A stretch of DNA of 64,000 bases. It comes from Gemmatimonadota bacterium (GTDB taxonomy: Bacteria; Gemmatimonadota; Gemmatimonadetes; Gemmatimonadales; Gemmatimonadaceae). The position numbers were made by a program, and so were the translations under genes. The stretch spans positions 1 to 64,000 of the forward strand of contig JADJNZ010000005.1 in assembly GCA_016714015.1 (NCBI GenBank), written 5' to 3'. Under the pieces are notes generated by a model. The model had not been told where the DNA came from. It saw only the letters and a list, made by a program, of their open reading frames with translations, and made no database searches. Shown here in pieces: positions 51,271 through 58,672 of the stretch (its first letter is position 1; each line of letters opens with the position of its first letter).

Positions 51271-52467
51271 ATGACCGCACTCCCGCTGGCGGAGATCCGC
51301 TCGTTCCTCGAGACGCACGCGCACCCGATGGAGCGCGCGTTCCTCTCGCGCCCCTTCGCCGAGCTGCTCCCGGAGCTCGGCGCGCTTCGCGCGGAGGTGA
51401 AGCGGCGCGGACTCTGGGCTCCCCACCTCCCGCCCGCGTTCGGCGGGCTCGGGCTGCCGCTGCCGGCGTTCGGCGAGGTGAGTGCGGTGCTCGGCGAGAG
51501 CCCGATCGGACACTATCTGTTCGGCTGCAACGCCCCTGACATCGGGAACGAGGAACTGCTGCTCGCGCACGGCAGCGACGAGCAGCGGGAGCGCTGGCTC
51601 GCGCCACTGGCGCGCGGCGAGATCCGAAGCTGCTTCGCGATGACCGAACCGGAGTTCGCGGGCTCGAACCCGGTCCATATGGGGACGACGGCCGTGCGGG
51701 ACGGCGAGTCGTACGTGATCAGCGGGCACAAGTGGTTCACGTCGTCGGCGGATGGCGCCGCGTTCACGATCGTGATGGCCGTGACCGCGCCCGACGCGCC
51801 GGCCCACCAGCGCGCGAGCCAGATCATCGTGCCGATGGACGCGCCCGGACTGGAGTTCGTGCGCAACATCCCGGTGATGGGCGAGGGCGGGAGCGACTAC
51901 GCGAGTCACGCCGAACTGCGATTCGTCGACGTGCGCGTGCCGGTCTCGAACCGGATCGGCGCGGAGGGGCAGGGGTTCGCGCTCGCGCAGGAGCGCTTGG
52001 GGCCCGGGCGCATCCACCATTGCATGCGCTGGCTCGGGATCTCGGAGCGCGCGTTCCGCCTGATGGTGCAACGGGCTGCGACGCGCGAGCTGTCGCCCGG
52101 GGAGCCGCTCGGCCAGCAGCAGGTGGTGCAGCATTGGATCGCCGAGTGCCGCGCGGAGATGGACGCGGCGCGACTGCTGGTACTCGATGTGGCGCACCGG
52201 ATCGAGCGGGAGGGGGCGCATGCGGCGCGGGACGGCATCTCGCTCATCAAGTTCCACGTCGCCGGTGTGCTGCAGCGCGTGCTCGACCGCGCGATCCAGG
52301 TGCATGGCGCGCTCGGGATGACCGACGACACGCCGTTGGCGTACTGGTTCCGCCACGAGCGCGGCGCGCGCATCTATGACGGGCCGGACGAGGTGCACAA
52401 GTCGGCGGTCGCGCGGCGGATCCTCGAGGCAGCGGGCATGCCGCGCGGCACACGGCGGCGCGGATAG
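51271..52467 (+). CDS. Acyl-CoA dehydrogenase (ACAD10/11-like)
   Basis: 398 residues. Flavin and substrate motifs of the family: CFAMTEPEFAGSNP, GHKWFTSSADGAAFTIVMAV, ELRFVDVRVPVSNRIG, GQGFALAQERLGPGRIHHCMRWLG, and the C-terminal QVHGALGMTDDTPLAYWFRHERGARIYDGPDEVH. This resembles the dehydrogenase half of ACAD10/11 and of LvaC. It oxidises or dehydrates an acyl-CoA in the cytoplasm. A kinase of the type fused to ACAD10/11 in animals lies 1 kb downstream on the same strand. Confidence 0.88.
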   Translation: MTALPLAEIRSFLETHAHPMERAFLSRPFAELLPELGALRAEVKRRGLWAPHLPPAFGGLGLPLPAFGEVSAVLGESPIGHYLFGCNAPDIGNEELLLAHGSDEQRERWLAPLARGEIRSCFAMTEPEFAGSNPVHMGTTAVRDGESYVISGHKWFTSSADGAAFTIVMAVTAPDAPAHQRASQIIVPMDAPGLEFVRNIPVMGEGGSDYASHAELRFVDVRVPVSNRIGAEGQGFALAQERLGPGRIHHCMRWLGISERAFRLMVQRAATRELSPGEPLGQQQVVQHWIAECRAEMDAARLLVLDVAHRIEREGAHAARDGISLIKFHVAGVLQRVLDRAIQVHGALGMTDDTPLAYWFRHERGARIYDGPDEVHKSAVARRILEAAGMPRGTRRRG

Positions 52468-52498
52468 CGTCAGCGGGCGCCGCGGCGCCCGTGTCGAC

Positions 52499-52861
52499 TC
52501 AGCGCAGGTAGTTGACGAGCCCCACGACGCCGACGACGGCGCCGGCGAGGGAGACGATCCGCCCCGCCTCGCCGTCGTGCGAGAGTCCGATCAGCAACGC
52601 GGTGCCCCCGATCACGAGCATCGCCGCATCGATCGGTGTGGCCACGTGCTGCTTCGCGGCATCGGGTCGGAGGCCGGGCGCACGCGGTGCGATCGCGCGG
52701 GACACGCCGACGCGCGTTGCCCGAGGTCCATGTTCGCGAGACTGCGCGTGCATGCCGGTGGGGATGCCGACCGCGGCGATCGCGGCGAGCACGATCATCG
52801 CGTGAGGGATCGACCCGAGGCGGCTCCGCCGACGGTCAGGCGCTGAGCGCATGACGATCAC
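52499..52861 (-). CDS. Small membrane protein of unknown function
   Basis: 120 residues from GTG 52861, which overlaps the upstream TGA (GTGA); ATG 52852 is an alternative. Two hydrophobic stretches (HAMIVLAAIAAVGIPTG and AAMLVIGGTALLIGL/IVSLAGAVVGVVGLV). No family is recognised. It is coupled to the DUF3185-like gene. Confidence 0.5.
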   Translation of the reverse strand: MIVMRSAPDRRRSRLGSIPHAMIVLAAIAAVGIPTGMHAQSREHGPRATRVGVSRAIAPRAPGLRPDAAKQHVATPIDAAMLVIGGTALLIGLSHDGEAGRIVSLAGAVVGVVGLVNYLR

Positions 52862-53088
52862 CACCGCGTCTTGGCCGAGCGGTCCCCGGCCCCGGTGACG
52901 AGGAGCACTGTTCCGACGAGGATCGCGACGGTCGCGATCCAGGGGCTGATGGGGCGCCGCACCTCGGTGGTGACACGCAGGTCCCCGATGCGTAGCGCTT
53001 CGCGCGTCCCCGGGAAGGAACCGCCGAGTGCGAGCGTGGCGACGCCGACGATGACGAGGATAAGTCCTGCAGTCCTGCTGGGACGCAT
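52858..53088 (-). CDS. DUF3185-like small membrane protein
   Basis: 76 residues with GGAGG four bases before ATG 53088. Two helices (AGLILVIVGVATLALGGSF and IATVAILVGTVLLVTGAG) flank a beta-like segment IGDLRVTTEVRRPIS, the layout of DUF3185 proteins. Function unknown. It forms a leftward cluster with two other small genes. Confidence 0.6.
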   Translation of the reverse strand: MRPSRTAGLILVIVGVATLALGGSFPGTREALRIGDLRVTTEVRRPISPWIATVAILVGTVLLVTGAGDRSAKTRW

Positions 53089-53128
53089 GGAGCCTCCGGG
53101 GTCGCGCGCTACCGCGCGACGATTCAGG

Positions 53129-53299
53129 TCACTTCTTCGCCGGCTTCCGATCGCCGAAGATCGAGTTCGACAGCCTCGGGTCGGTCGGGGTCACCAGTTC
53201 ATCGGTGGCGGGGTGGTCGACCTTCGCCGGCCTCGGGACGGTCGGTGTCGCGGTCTCGGACGGGACCGGGACCGGAACGACGAGCTTCGGGACTTGCAT
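53129..53299 (-). CDS. 56-residue Pro-rich protein, hypothetical
   Basis: ATG 53299 has GGAG six bases upstream and the frame runs 56 codons to TGA. The sequence starts MQVPKLVVPVPVPSETATP and ends with a basic tail (DRKPAKK); it is Pro/Val/Thr rich with no membrane segment or known motif. The good ribosome site and its place just before two small membrane genes argue that it is real, but coding is not proven. Confidence 0.4.
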   Translation of the reverse strand: MQVPKLVVPVPVPSETATPTVPRPAKVDHPATDELVTPTDPRLSNSIFGDRKPAKK

Positions 53300-53489
53300 G
53301 GGGGTCTCCGTGTTGGCCGTGTGCGCGGGACATCCGCGTCACACTCTCACGGTAGTTCCGGCGCTTGCTCGGGCGACATCGCCCGAAGGAGGTAGGTCGG
53401 CACTAGCTCCCCGTCGCCCTGCGACTGGCAGAGGCCGGGAGCCACGGCCATCATTCACGCTCAACTCCACCCGTGAGCGACGCTGACCG

Positions 53490-54533
53490 ATGCGTGAGAC
53501 GAGACCTGTGCGCGACGGCGAGGAACTCCCGCTCGACGCCCTGAACGTCTGGCTCGCAGCCGAGCTCCCGCAGTTGGGGCGCGTGAACGAGGTGTCGCAG
53601 TTCCCGGGCGGATTCTCCAACCTGACCTACCTGCTCGGCTGCACGCATGGCGAGGCGGTGCTGCGGCGTCCGCCGCGCGGCGTGTCGTCGGGGAAAGCGC
53701 ACGACATGCCGCGCGAGGCGCGGATCCTGTCCGTGCTAGAGCTCCGCGGGGTCCCCGCGCCGCGGGCGTTCGCGACCTGCGAGGATGCGAGGGTCATCGG
53801 AGTGCCGTTCTACGTGATGGAGCGCGTACGCGGGTTGATCCTGCGCGGGGCGACGGCCCCCTCGGTGTTCACGCCGGAGCGGTTCCGGGCGCTCTCGGAG
53901 CGCTTCGTGGAGACGCTCGTCGCGATCCATGGGGCCACGCCGAGCGATCCGGTGATCGGCGGGCTCGGACGGCCGATGGGGTACGTGCAGCGACAGGTGG
54001 AGGGATGGACGGAGCGGTGGGAGCGGTCGCGCACCGACGACGTGCCGGCGATGACGCAGCTCGCGGCCTGGCTCGCCGAGCGGCAGCCGAGCGAGTCGGG
54101 CGCCTGCCTGGTGCACAACGACTACAAGTACGACAACCTCGTGCTCGATGCCACGCAGCCGGAGCGGATCGTCGCGGTGCTCGACTGGGAGATGGCGGCG
54201 CTCGGTGACCCGCTGCTCGACGTAGGGACGTCCCTCGCCTACTGGGTGGAGGCAGGGGACGATCCCGCGTTCAAGACCCTCGGGCTCGGCGTGACGGCGC
54301 TGCCGGGGAACTTCACCCGCGCGGAGCTGTGGGCGCGTTATCTCGAGCGATCGGGGCGGTCCATGCGCTCGTCCGCCTGGTACCACGCGTTCGGGCTCTT
54401 CAAGGTGGCGGTGATCGCGCAGCAGATCTTCGCGCGGTACCGGCAGGGGCACACGACGGACGAGAGGTTCGCGCGCCTCGGTGACGCGGTGCGGCTGCTG
54501 GCAGAGATGGGCGTCAGGGTCGCCGCGGGCTAG
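53490..54533 (+). CDS. APH-fold phosphotransferase (ACAD10/11- or LvaA-like kinase)
   Basis: 347 residues with aminoglycoside-phosphotransferase fold: VSQFPGGFSNLTYLLG (nucleotide loop), VLRRPPRG, the catalytic loop CLVHNDYKYDNLVLD and the metal site VAVLDWEMAALGDPLLDVG. This subfamily, with HxDYKxxN and DWEM, is fused to the dehydrogenase in animal ACAD10/11 and is separate as LvaA in the Pseudomonas levulinate pathway, where 4-hydroxyacyl-CoA is phosphorylated. The dehydrogenase at 51271 would be its partner; that link is inferred from family and location. Confidence 0.85.
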   Translation: MRETRPVRDGEELPLDALNVWLAAELPQLGRVNEVSQFPGGFSNLTYLLGCTHGEAVLRRPPRGVSSGKAHDMPREARILSVLELRGVPAPRAFATCEDARVIGVPFYVMERVRGLILRGATAPSVFTPERFRALSERFVETLVAIHGATPSDPVIGGLGRPMGYVQRQVEGWTERWERSRTDDVPAMTQLAAWLAERQPSESGACLVHNDYKYDNLVLDATQPERIVAVLDWEMAALGDPLLDVGTSLAYWVEAGDDPAFKTLGLGVTALPGNFTRAELWARYLERSGRSMRSSAWYHAFGLFKVAVIAQQIFARYRQGHTTDERFARLGDAVRLLAEMGVRVAAG

Positions 54534-54548
54534 GCGAAGCGTCCGCGC

Positions 54549-55127
54549 CTAGTCGAAGCGCCGACGGCGTCGTGCGGTCCGCGGCGTGGCGGTCGGGGCC
54601 CCGGTGGTGAGCCGATGCACGAGTCGTTCGAGCGCCGGGACCGCGCGTTCGAGCGCGGCGCGATCCGCGTCGGAGACCCCGTCGAGCGCGGCCGAGAGCG
54701 CCTCGAGCCGGCGTGCGCGCCCCGCGAGCAGCAGTCGCCGCGCCGCGACAGTCGCCTCGAGGCGTGTCGCGCGCGCGTCAGCGGGATCGGGGCGACGCCG
54801 GATCCATCGGCCGCGTTCGAGCTCGGTCACGAGGCGCGACATGGTGGGGGCGCTGACGCCCTCGGCGGCGGCGAGCGCGCCAAGGCTGGTCGGGCCGCCG
54901 AAGACGAGGACGGCGAGCGCCGAGAGTCGCGCGGGGGAGAGCCCGCTGGCGTCGTCCTCGCGGCGCAGGAGTCGGATCAGGTGCAGCGCGCCGCGGTGCA
55001 GGGGCTCAGCGGCGGGGTGCACCCCTGCCGCCGTGCGTGTGCCGCGCGTCATGCGAGGCGTGCGCGCCGGCATCGAGTCGATCGTCGGGGCGCTGCTCGT
55101 GGCGGGCCTTGCGCGGCGTGACGGCAT
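54549..55127 (-). CDS. MarR-family transcriptional regulator
   Basis: Up to 192 residues from ATG 55127; ATG 55073 and ATG 55052 are other possible starts. The HTH region reads SPARLSALAVLVFGGPTSLGALAAAEGVSAPTMSRLVTELERGRWIRRRPDPADARATRLEAT. The N-terminal and C-terminal ends are Arg-rich and poorly conserved. It is divergent from a VOC protein with the palindrome TTAGC-AAT-GCTAA in between, so it probably controls both. Confidence 0.85.
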   Translation of the reverse strand: MPSRRARPATSSAPTIDSMPARTPRMTRGTRTAAGVHPAAEPLHRGALHLIRLLRREDDASGLSPARLSALAVLVFGGPTSLGALAAAEGVSAPTMSRLVTELERGRWIRRRPDPADARATRLEATVAARRLLLAGRARRLEALSAALDGVSDADRAALERAVPALERLVHRLTTGAPTATPRTARRRRRFD

Positions 55128-55139
55128 GTCCGATAATAT

Positions 55140-55152
55140 TTAGCAATGCTAA
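55140..55152. promoter_or_regulatory. Palindromic operator between MarR and VOC genes
   Basis: TTAGCAATGCTAA has perfect 5-bp arms around AAT, in the AT-rich divergent region 13 bp upstream of the MarR ATG. Position and symmetry suit a MarR dimer. Confidence 0.55.
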
Positions 55153-55213
55153 CTAACGGGCAAGCCCGGGCGGCGTCAGGCGCGCGGCCGCGGCCCGATC
55201 AGCGGAGGCACCG

Positions 55214-55612
55214 ATGGACGGGATCCGGTTGGGGAAGCTGCAACAGGTCGCGCTGGTCCAGCACAACGTCGCGACGGCGGTCCCGTTCTACCGGGACGGA
55301 CTCGGACTGCCGTTGCAGTTCGAGATGCACGGACTCGCCTTCTTCGACGCGGGCGGCGTGCGGCTGATGCTCTCGCCGCCGAGCGCGCCGGAGTTCGACC
55401 ACCGGAACTCCATTCTCTACTTCGACGTGCCCGATTGCGCGCGGGCGTACGCCGACCTGCGCGCGCGCGGCGTGCCGTTCGACGACGAGCCGCATCTCGT
55501 GGGGAAGACGGCGACGCACGAGATCTGGATGTGCTTCTGCCGTGATCCCGAGCGGAACCTCATTGGGATCGCGGAGCAGCGGCTTATCGGACGAGCTGGA
55601 TCCGATGATTGA
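55214..55612 (+). CDS. VOC-family protein
   Basis: 132 residues; GGAGG five bases before ATG. Single VOC fold: LQQVALVQHNVATAVPFYRDGLGLPLQFE, FFDAGGVRLMLSPP, NSILYFDVPDCARAYADL, and a closing MCFCRDPERNLIGI. Metal ligand candidates are less regular than in glyoxalase I. It is regulated presumably by the divergent MarR gene, and could bind or degrade a toxic ligand. Its last 29 bp overlap the M24 peptidase gene. Confidence 0.82.
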   Translation: MDGIRLGKLQQVALVQHNVATAVPFYRDGLGLPLQFEMHGLAFFDAGGVRLMLSPPSAPEFDHRNSILYFDVPDCARAYADLRARGVPFDDEPHLVGKTATHEIWMCFCRDPERNLIGIAEQRLIGRAGSDD

Positions 55613-56897
55613 TCGGTGACAGCCACTCCACCCCGCGCGCCGTCACCACGGCATCGTCCTCGAGCGGGATCCGCAGCTTCTTGCCGCCCCACTCGGGGAT
55701 CGGCGTGTAGGCGAAGAGCTCGATCGAGAAGAGGTTCGAGGGGCGGATCTCGAACCGGAGCCGCCCCGGGTTGAAGAACGCCATCGACGGCCCGATGCCG
55801 TGGCCCCAGTCGCCCACCGAGTGGCAGCCGATGATGAACTCGGTCGAGGCGTCGGCGCGCACCTGGTTGAAGCCCCGCATCGCGGAGAAGCCGGCCGCGA
55901 CGATCGCCGCGTTCACGTCGTCCATCATCGCCTGCGCGGTCTTGCCCGCCCTCGCGGTCCGGCGGATCACCTCGCGCACGCGCACGGCCTGGTCGAACGC
56001 GCGCTGATAGCTCGCGGGGAGCGCGACCTCGCCCGGCTTGAGCACGTACGCGATGCGCTTCTGGTCGGTCCACATGTTCAGGAAGCCGACCCCGAAGTCG
56101 ATCATGATGATGTCGCCGCGCTGGATGATGCGGTCGTTCGAGGTCGCCTCGATCCCGTTGGGGCCGGTGACGTAGATGCTTGGCACCTCGAACGACGAGC
56201 CGAGTCCCCGCACGAGCTGCTGCTCCTGGATCCACCAGGCGACGTCGGCGAGCGTGGTCACGCCCGGCGTGATCACCTCGTTGCTGAGCGCGCGCTCGGC
56301 GATCTGCCGACCGATCTCGGTCGCGTCGCCGAACGCGACGAGCTCGCTCGCGACACGGCGTGAGCTGAAGTCGGAGACGAGCTTCTCGGCCGAGACGAGG
56401 CGTCCCGCGAGCGCGGGACCGAGCGCGGCGACGATCTGCGTGTGCAGGGTGTGGGAGAGTCCGTCGGCCATTCCCATCTCGGTGGAGAGATTGAGGCCGA
56501 TGCGGCGCGGGTCCCGTTCGCGCACGAACGTGGCGAGGTCGAATCGTTCCGGCTCGGGATCGTATGCACCGCAGGCCTCGCGGTGATGGTCGGTCACGTC
56601 CACCGCGATGCGCTCGATGCGGTCCCCGCCACGGTCGGTGAAGATGAAGTAGCCGGTGGTGCCCACGTAGCCGCGGCCCAGCAGCTCCCACAACGGGTCG
56701 TGATGCCCCTCGCGCATCGCGACGATCCACATGTCGATGCCGTTCTCGCGCATCGCCTCGGGGAGGATGCGGTCGAACTTCTCGCGCCGGATCTCGCAGA
56801 GTCGCGCCCAGCGGTTGCGCGCCTCGAGGTGGGACTGGGCGCGGAGGGGGAGCGCGGTGGCGAGACAGCAGAGCGTGGAGAGGAGCAGTCGGCGCAT
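55584..56897 (-). CDS. M24-family (Xaa-Pro) peptidase, secreted
   Basis: 437 residues with signal peptide (LLLSTLCCLATALPLRAQ). The creatinase/prolidase layout is present: an N-terminal domain, then the pita-bread domain with metal ligands in IMIDFGVGFLNMWTDQ (two Asp), GDWGHGIGPSM (His), FSIELFAYTP (Glu) and IPLEDDAVVT (Glu). It would cleave X-Pro bonds of peptides in the periplasm. The GxGF.NMWTD motif differs from the usual GYxSD, a substitution seen in divergent members. Confidence 0.85.
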   Translation of the reverse strand: MRRLLLSTLCCLATALPLRAQSHLEARNRWARLCEIRREKFDRILPEAMRENGIDMWIVAMREGHHDPLWELLGRGYVGTTGYFIFTDRGGDRIERIAVDVTDHHREACGAYDPEPERFDLATFVRERDPRRIGLNLSTEMGMADGLSHTLHTQIVAALGPALAGRLVSAEKLVSDFSSRRVASELVAFGDATEIGRQIAERALSNEVITPGVTTLADVAWWIQEQQLVRGLGSSFEVPSIYVTGPNGIEATSNDRIIQRGDIIMIDFGVGFLNMWTDQKRIAYVLKPGEVALPASYQRAFDQAVRVREVIRRTARAGKTAQAMMDDVNAAIVAAGFSAMRGFNQVRADASTEFIIGCHSVGDWGHGIGPSMAFFNPGRLRFEIRPSNLFSIELFAYTPIPEWGGKKLRIPLEDDAVVTARGVEWLSPINHRIQLVR

Positions 56898-56973
56898 GAG
56901 GAGGGGATGAGGGCGCCGTGAACATAGCCGCCGATCGCGCGGAGCGCCGCCATCCTCCTCCGGGAACGAGACA

Positions 56974-57001
56974 GCGGGAGTGAGCCATGGCTCACCCCCG
57001 C
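56974..57001 (-). terminator. Hairpin downstream of the 114-residue gene
   Basis: GTGAGCC-AT-GGCTCAC extended by a GC-rich base with one mismatch. On the minus strand the stop codon at 57032 is followed by AAGGCGGAAGGCAGAG and GAAGG units, then this hairpin: another copy of the tract plus hairpin. Confidence 0.5.
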
Positions 57002-57031
57002 GTCGTCCTTCTCCACTCTGCCTTCCGCCTT

Positions 57032-57376
57032 CTAGCCCTCGTACAGATCCCGCGTCAGCAACAGCTGGATGTGCTCGGAGCTCTCGCTCTCGATCGCCTG
57101 CACCGCGAGCGGGAGCGTGCCGTCCGGACGGACCATGCCCTTCACCTCGTCGTAGAGCGCGGCGGTGAAGTCGAGGACGTCATCGCGATTGCCGACGATG
57201 CGCATCTGCGTCTGGTAGACGGTGCGGATGGGCGGGTTGGAGAGCGAGATGTGCAGGCGCGCCGAGGCGCGGGGCGTGCGGGCACGGATCTCCGTCTCGA
57301 TGGCATCGAGGCGTTCGGCGCGGGACATCGCGGTCGCGCGTTCAGCGGTCGTGTACGGCTGGGCAATGGTGGCCAC
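57032..57376 (-). CDS. Protein of unknown function
   Basis: 114 residues from GTG 57376, with GGAG seven bases upstream. The N-terminal third is helical and charged (AERLDAIETEIRARTP); the rest looks like alternating strands and a helix (ARLHISLSNPPIRTVYQTQMRI, DVLDFTAALYDEVKGMV, VQAIESESSEHIQLLLTRDLYE). No family is recognised. It stands alone between two hairpins; a perfect CTTGCACC stem-loop lies just upstream and may belong to its leader. Confidence 0.45.
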   Translation of the reverse strand: MATIAQPYTTAERATAMSRAERLDAIETEIRARTPRASARLHISLSNPPIRTVYQTQMRIVGNRDDVLDFTAALYDEVKGMVRPDGTLPLAVQAIESESSEHIQLLLTRDLYEG

Positions 57377-57415
57377 GGGACATCTCCGGTGAGGAGTACA
57401 CGAGGAAGGTCGTCG

Positions 57416-57435
57416 CTTGCACCAAAAGGTGCAAG
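57416..57435. other. Perfect 8-bp hairpin upstream of the 114-residue gene
   Basis: CTTGCACC-AAAA-GGTGCAAG. It lies 40 bp before the GTG start of the unknown gene and may be an operator for a dimer or an RNA element in its leader; the function is not known. Confidence 0.45.
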
Positions 57436-57455
57436 GAATTAATCCCCTGCGGGTA

Positions 57456-57485
57456 GGCCACCCCACCCGAACGGGTAGGGTGGCC
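57456..57485 (-). terminator. Terminator of the beta-oxidation operon
   Basis: Arms GGCCACCC(C)ACCCG and CGGGT(A)GGGTGGCC with a two-base loop start 13 bp after the thiolase stop on the minus strand; AT-rich AATTAATTCC follows. Confidence 0.55.
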
Positions 57486-57497
57486 AAGTGTCTGTGG

Positions 57498-58670
57498 CTA
57501 CTGCGGATAGACCTCGAAGAGACCGGCCGCGCCCATCCCGCCGCCGATGCACATCGTGACCATTCCCAAGCCGCCCCCGCTCCGTCCCAACTCATGCAAG
57601 AGTTGCACCGTGAGCTTGGCGCCGCTCGCGCCAAGCGGGTGCCCCAGTGCGATCGCGCCGCCGTTCACGTTGGTGCGCGCCGGGTCCATGCCGAGGTCCT
57701 TCATCACAGCGAGGCCCTGCGCGGCGAAGGCCTCGTTCAACTCGATCATCTTCACGTCGGCGAGCGAGACGCCCGCCTTCGCGAGCGCCTTCGGCACGGC
57801 CTTCACCGGACCGATGCCCATCACGTCGGGATCGACGCCGGCGGTCGCGAAGGTCACGAAGCGGGCGAGTGGTGCGAGCCCGAGCGCATCGGCAGTGGCG
57901 CGCGACATCATGAGCACGGCGGCCGCTCCGTCACTGAGCGGTGACGCGTTGCCGGCCGTCACGGTGCCACCAGGCTTGAACGCCGGGGGCAGCTTGGCGA
58001 GTCCCTCGAGGGTCGTGCCCGCGCGCACCATCTCGTCGGTCGCGAACGTCGTGACCTCGCGATGCTTCGTCGCCCCGACGTACTTCACGCGCTCCACCTC
58101 GATGGGGACGATCTCGGCGGTGAACTTCCCCGCCGCCTGTGCGGCGGCCGCCTTCTGCTGCGAGCCGAGCGCGAACTCGTCCTGCATCTGCCGCGTGATG
58201 CCCCAGCGCTTGGCGACCCGCTCGGCGGTGAAGCCCATGCCGATGCTCGCCTCGGTCATCTCCGGGTGCAGCCGCGTGTGATAGCCGGACATCGGGACGG
58301 CGGACATCATCTCCATGCCGCCGGCGAGGATGACGTCGTTCATCCCGCTGAGGATGGCCTGCGCGCCGAGCGCGATGGTCTGCAGGCCGCTCGAGCAGAA
58401 GCGATTGACGGTCATCGCCGAGACGTCGACCGGGAAGCCGGCGCGGAGCGAGGCCATGCGCGCGACGTTGAGTCCCTGACCCGACTCGGGCATGGCGCAG
58501 CCCCAGATCACGTCGTCGATCTGCCCCGCGTCGAAGCGCGCGCGCTCGACGACGGCCTTCATGACGGTGGCGGAGAGGTCGATCGGGTGCACCGACGCGA
58601 GTCCGCCATCCTTCTTCCCTCGTGCCACGGCACTGCGCGCGGCACTGACGATCACGACTTCGTTGCGCAT
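57498..58670 (-). CDS. fadA: Acetyl-CoA acyltransferase (thiolase)
   Basis: 390 residues, standard thiolase length. Catalytic residues are in place: nucleophile Cys in VNRFCSSGLQTIA, NEAFAAQ, His in GGAIALGHPLGASGA and the second Cys in VTMCIGGGMGAAG. It cleaves 3-ketoacyl-CoA to acetyl-CoA and a shortened acyl-CoA. It follows the hydroxyacyl-CoA dehydrogenase/enoyl-CoA hydratase gene by 2 bp, together providing the last three steps of beta-oxidation. Confidence 0.93.
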   Translation of the reverse strand: MRNEVVIVSAARSAVARGKKDGGLASVHPIDLSATVMKAVVERARFDAGQIDDVIWGCAMPESGQGLNVARMASLRAGFPVDVSAMTVNRFCSSGLQTIALGAQAILSGMNDVILAGGMEMMSAVPMSGYHTRLHPEMTEASIGMGFTAERVAKRWGITRQMQDEFALGSQQKAAAAQAAGKFTAEIVPIEVERVKYVGATKHREVTTFATDEMVRAGTTLEGLAKLPPAFKPGGTVTAGNASPLSDGAAAVLMMSRATADALGLAPLARFVTFATAGVDPDVMGIGPVKAVPKALAKAGVSLADVKMIELNEAFAAQGLAVMKDLGMDPARTNVNGGAIALGHPLGASGAKLTVQLLHELGRSGGGLGMVTMCIGGGMGAAGLFEVYPQ

Positions 58671-58672
58671 GG

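Noticed and set aside
54586..55143. A 185-codon rightward frame opposite the second MarR gene
   Set aside because: Ser/Arg/Ala-rich shadow; the leftward frame has the MarR helix-turn-helix and an operator upstream.
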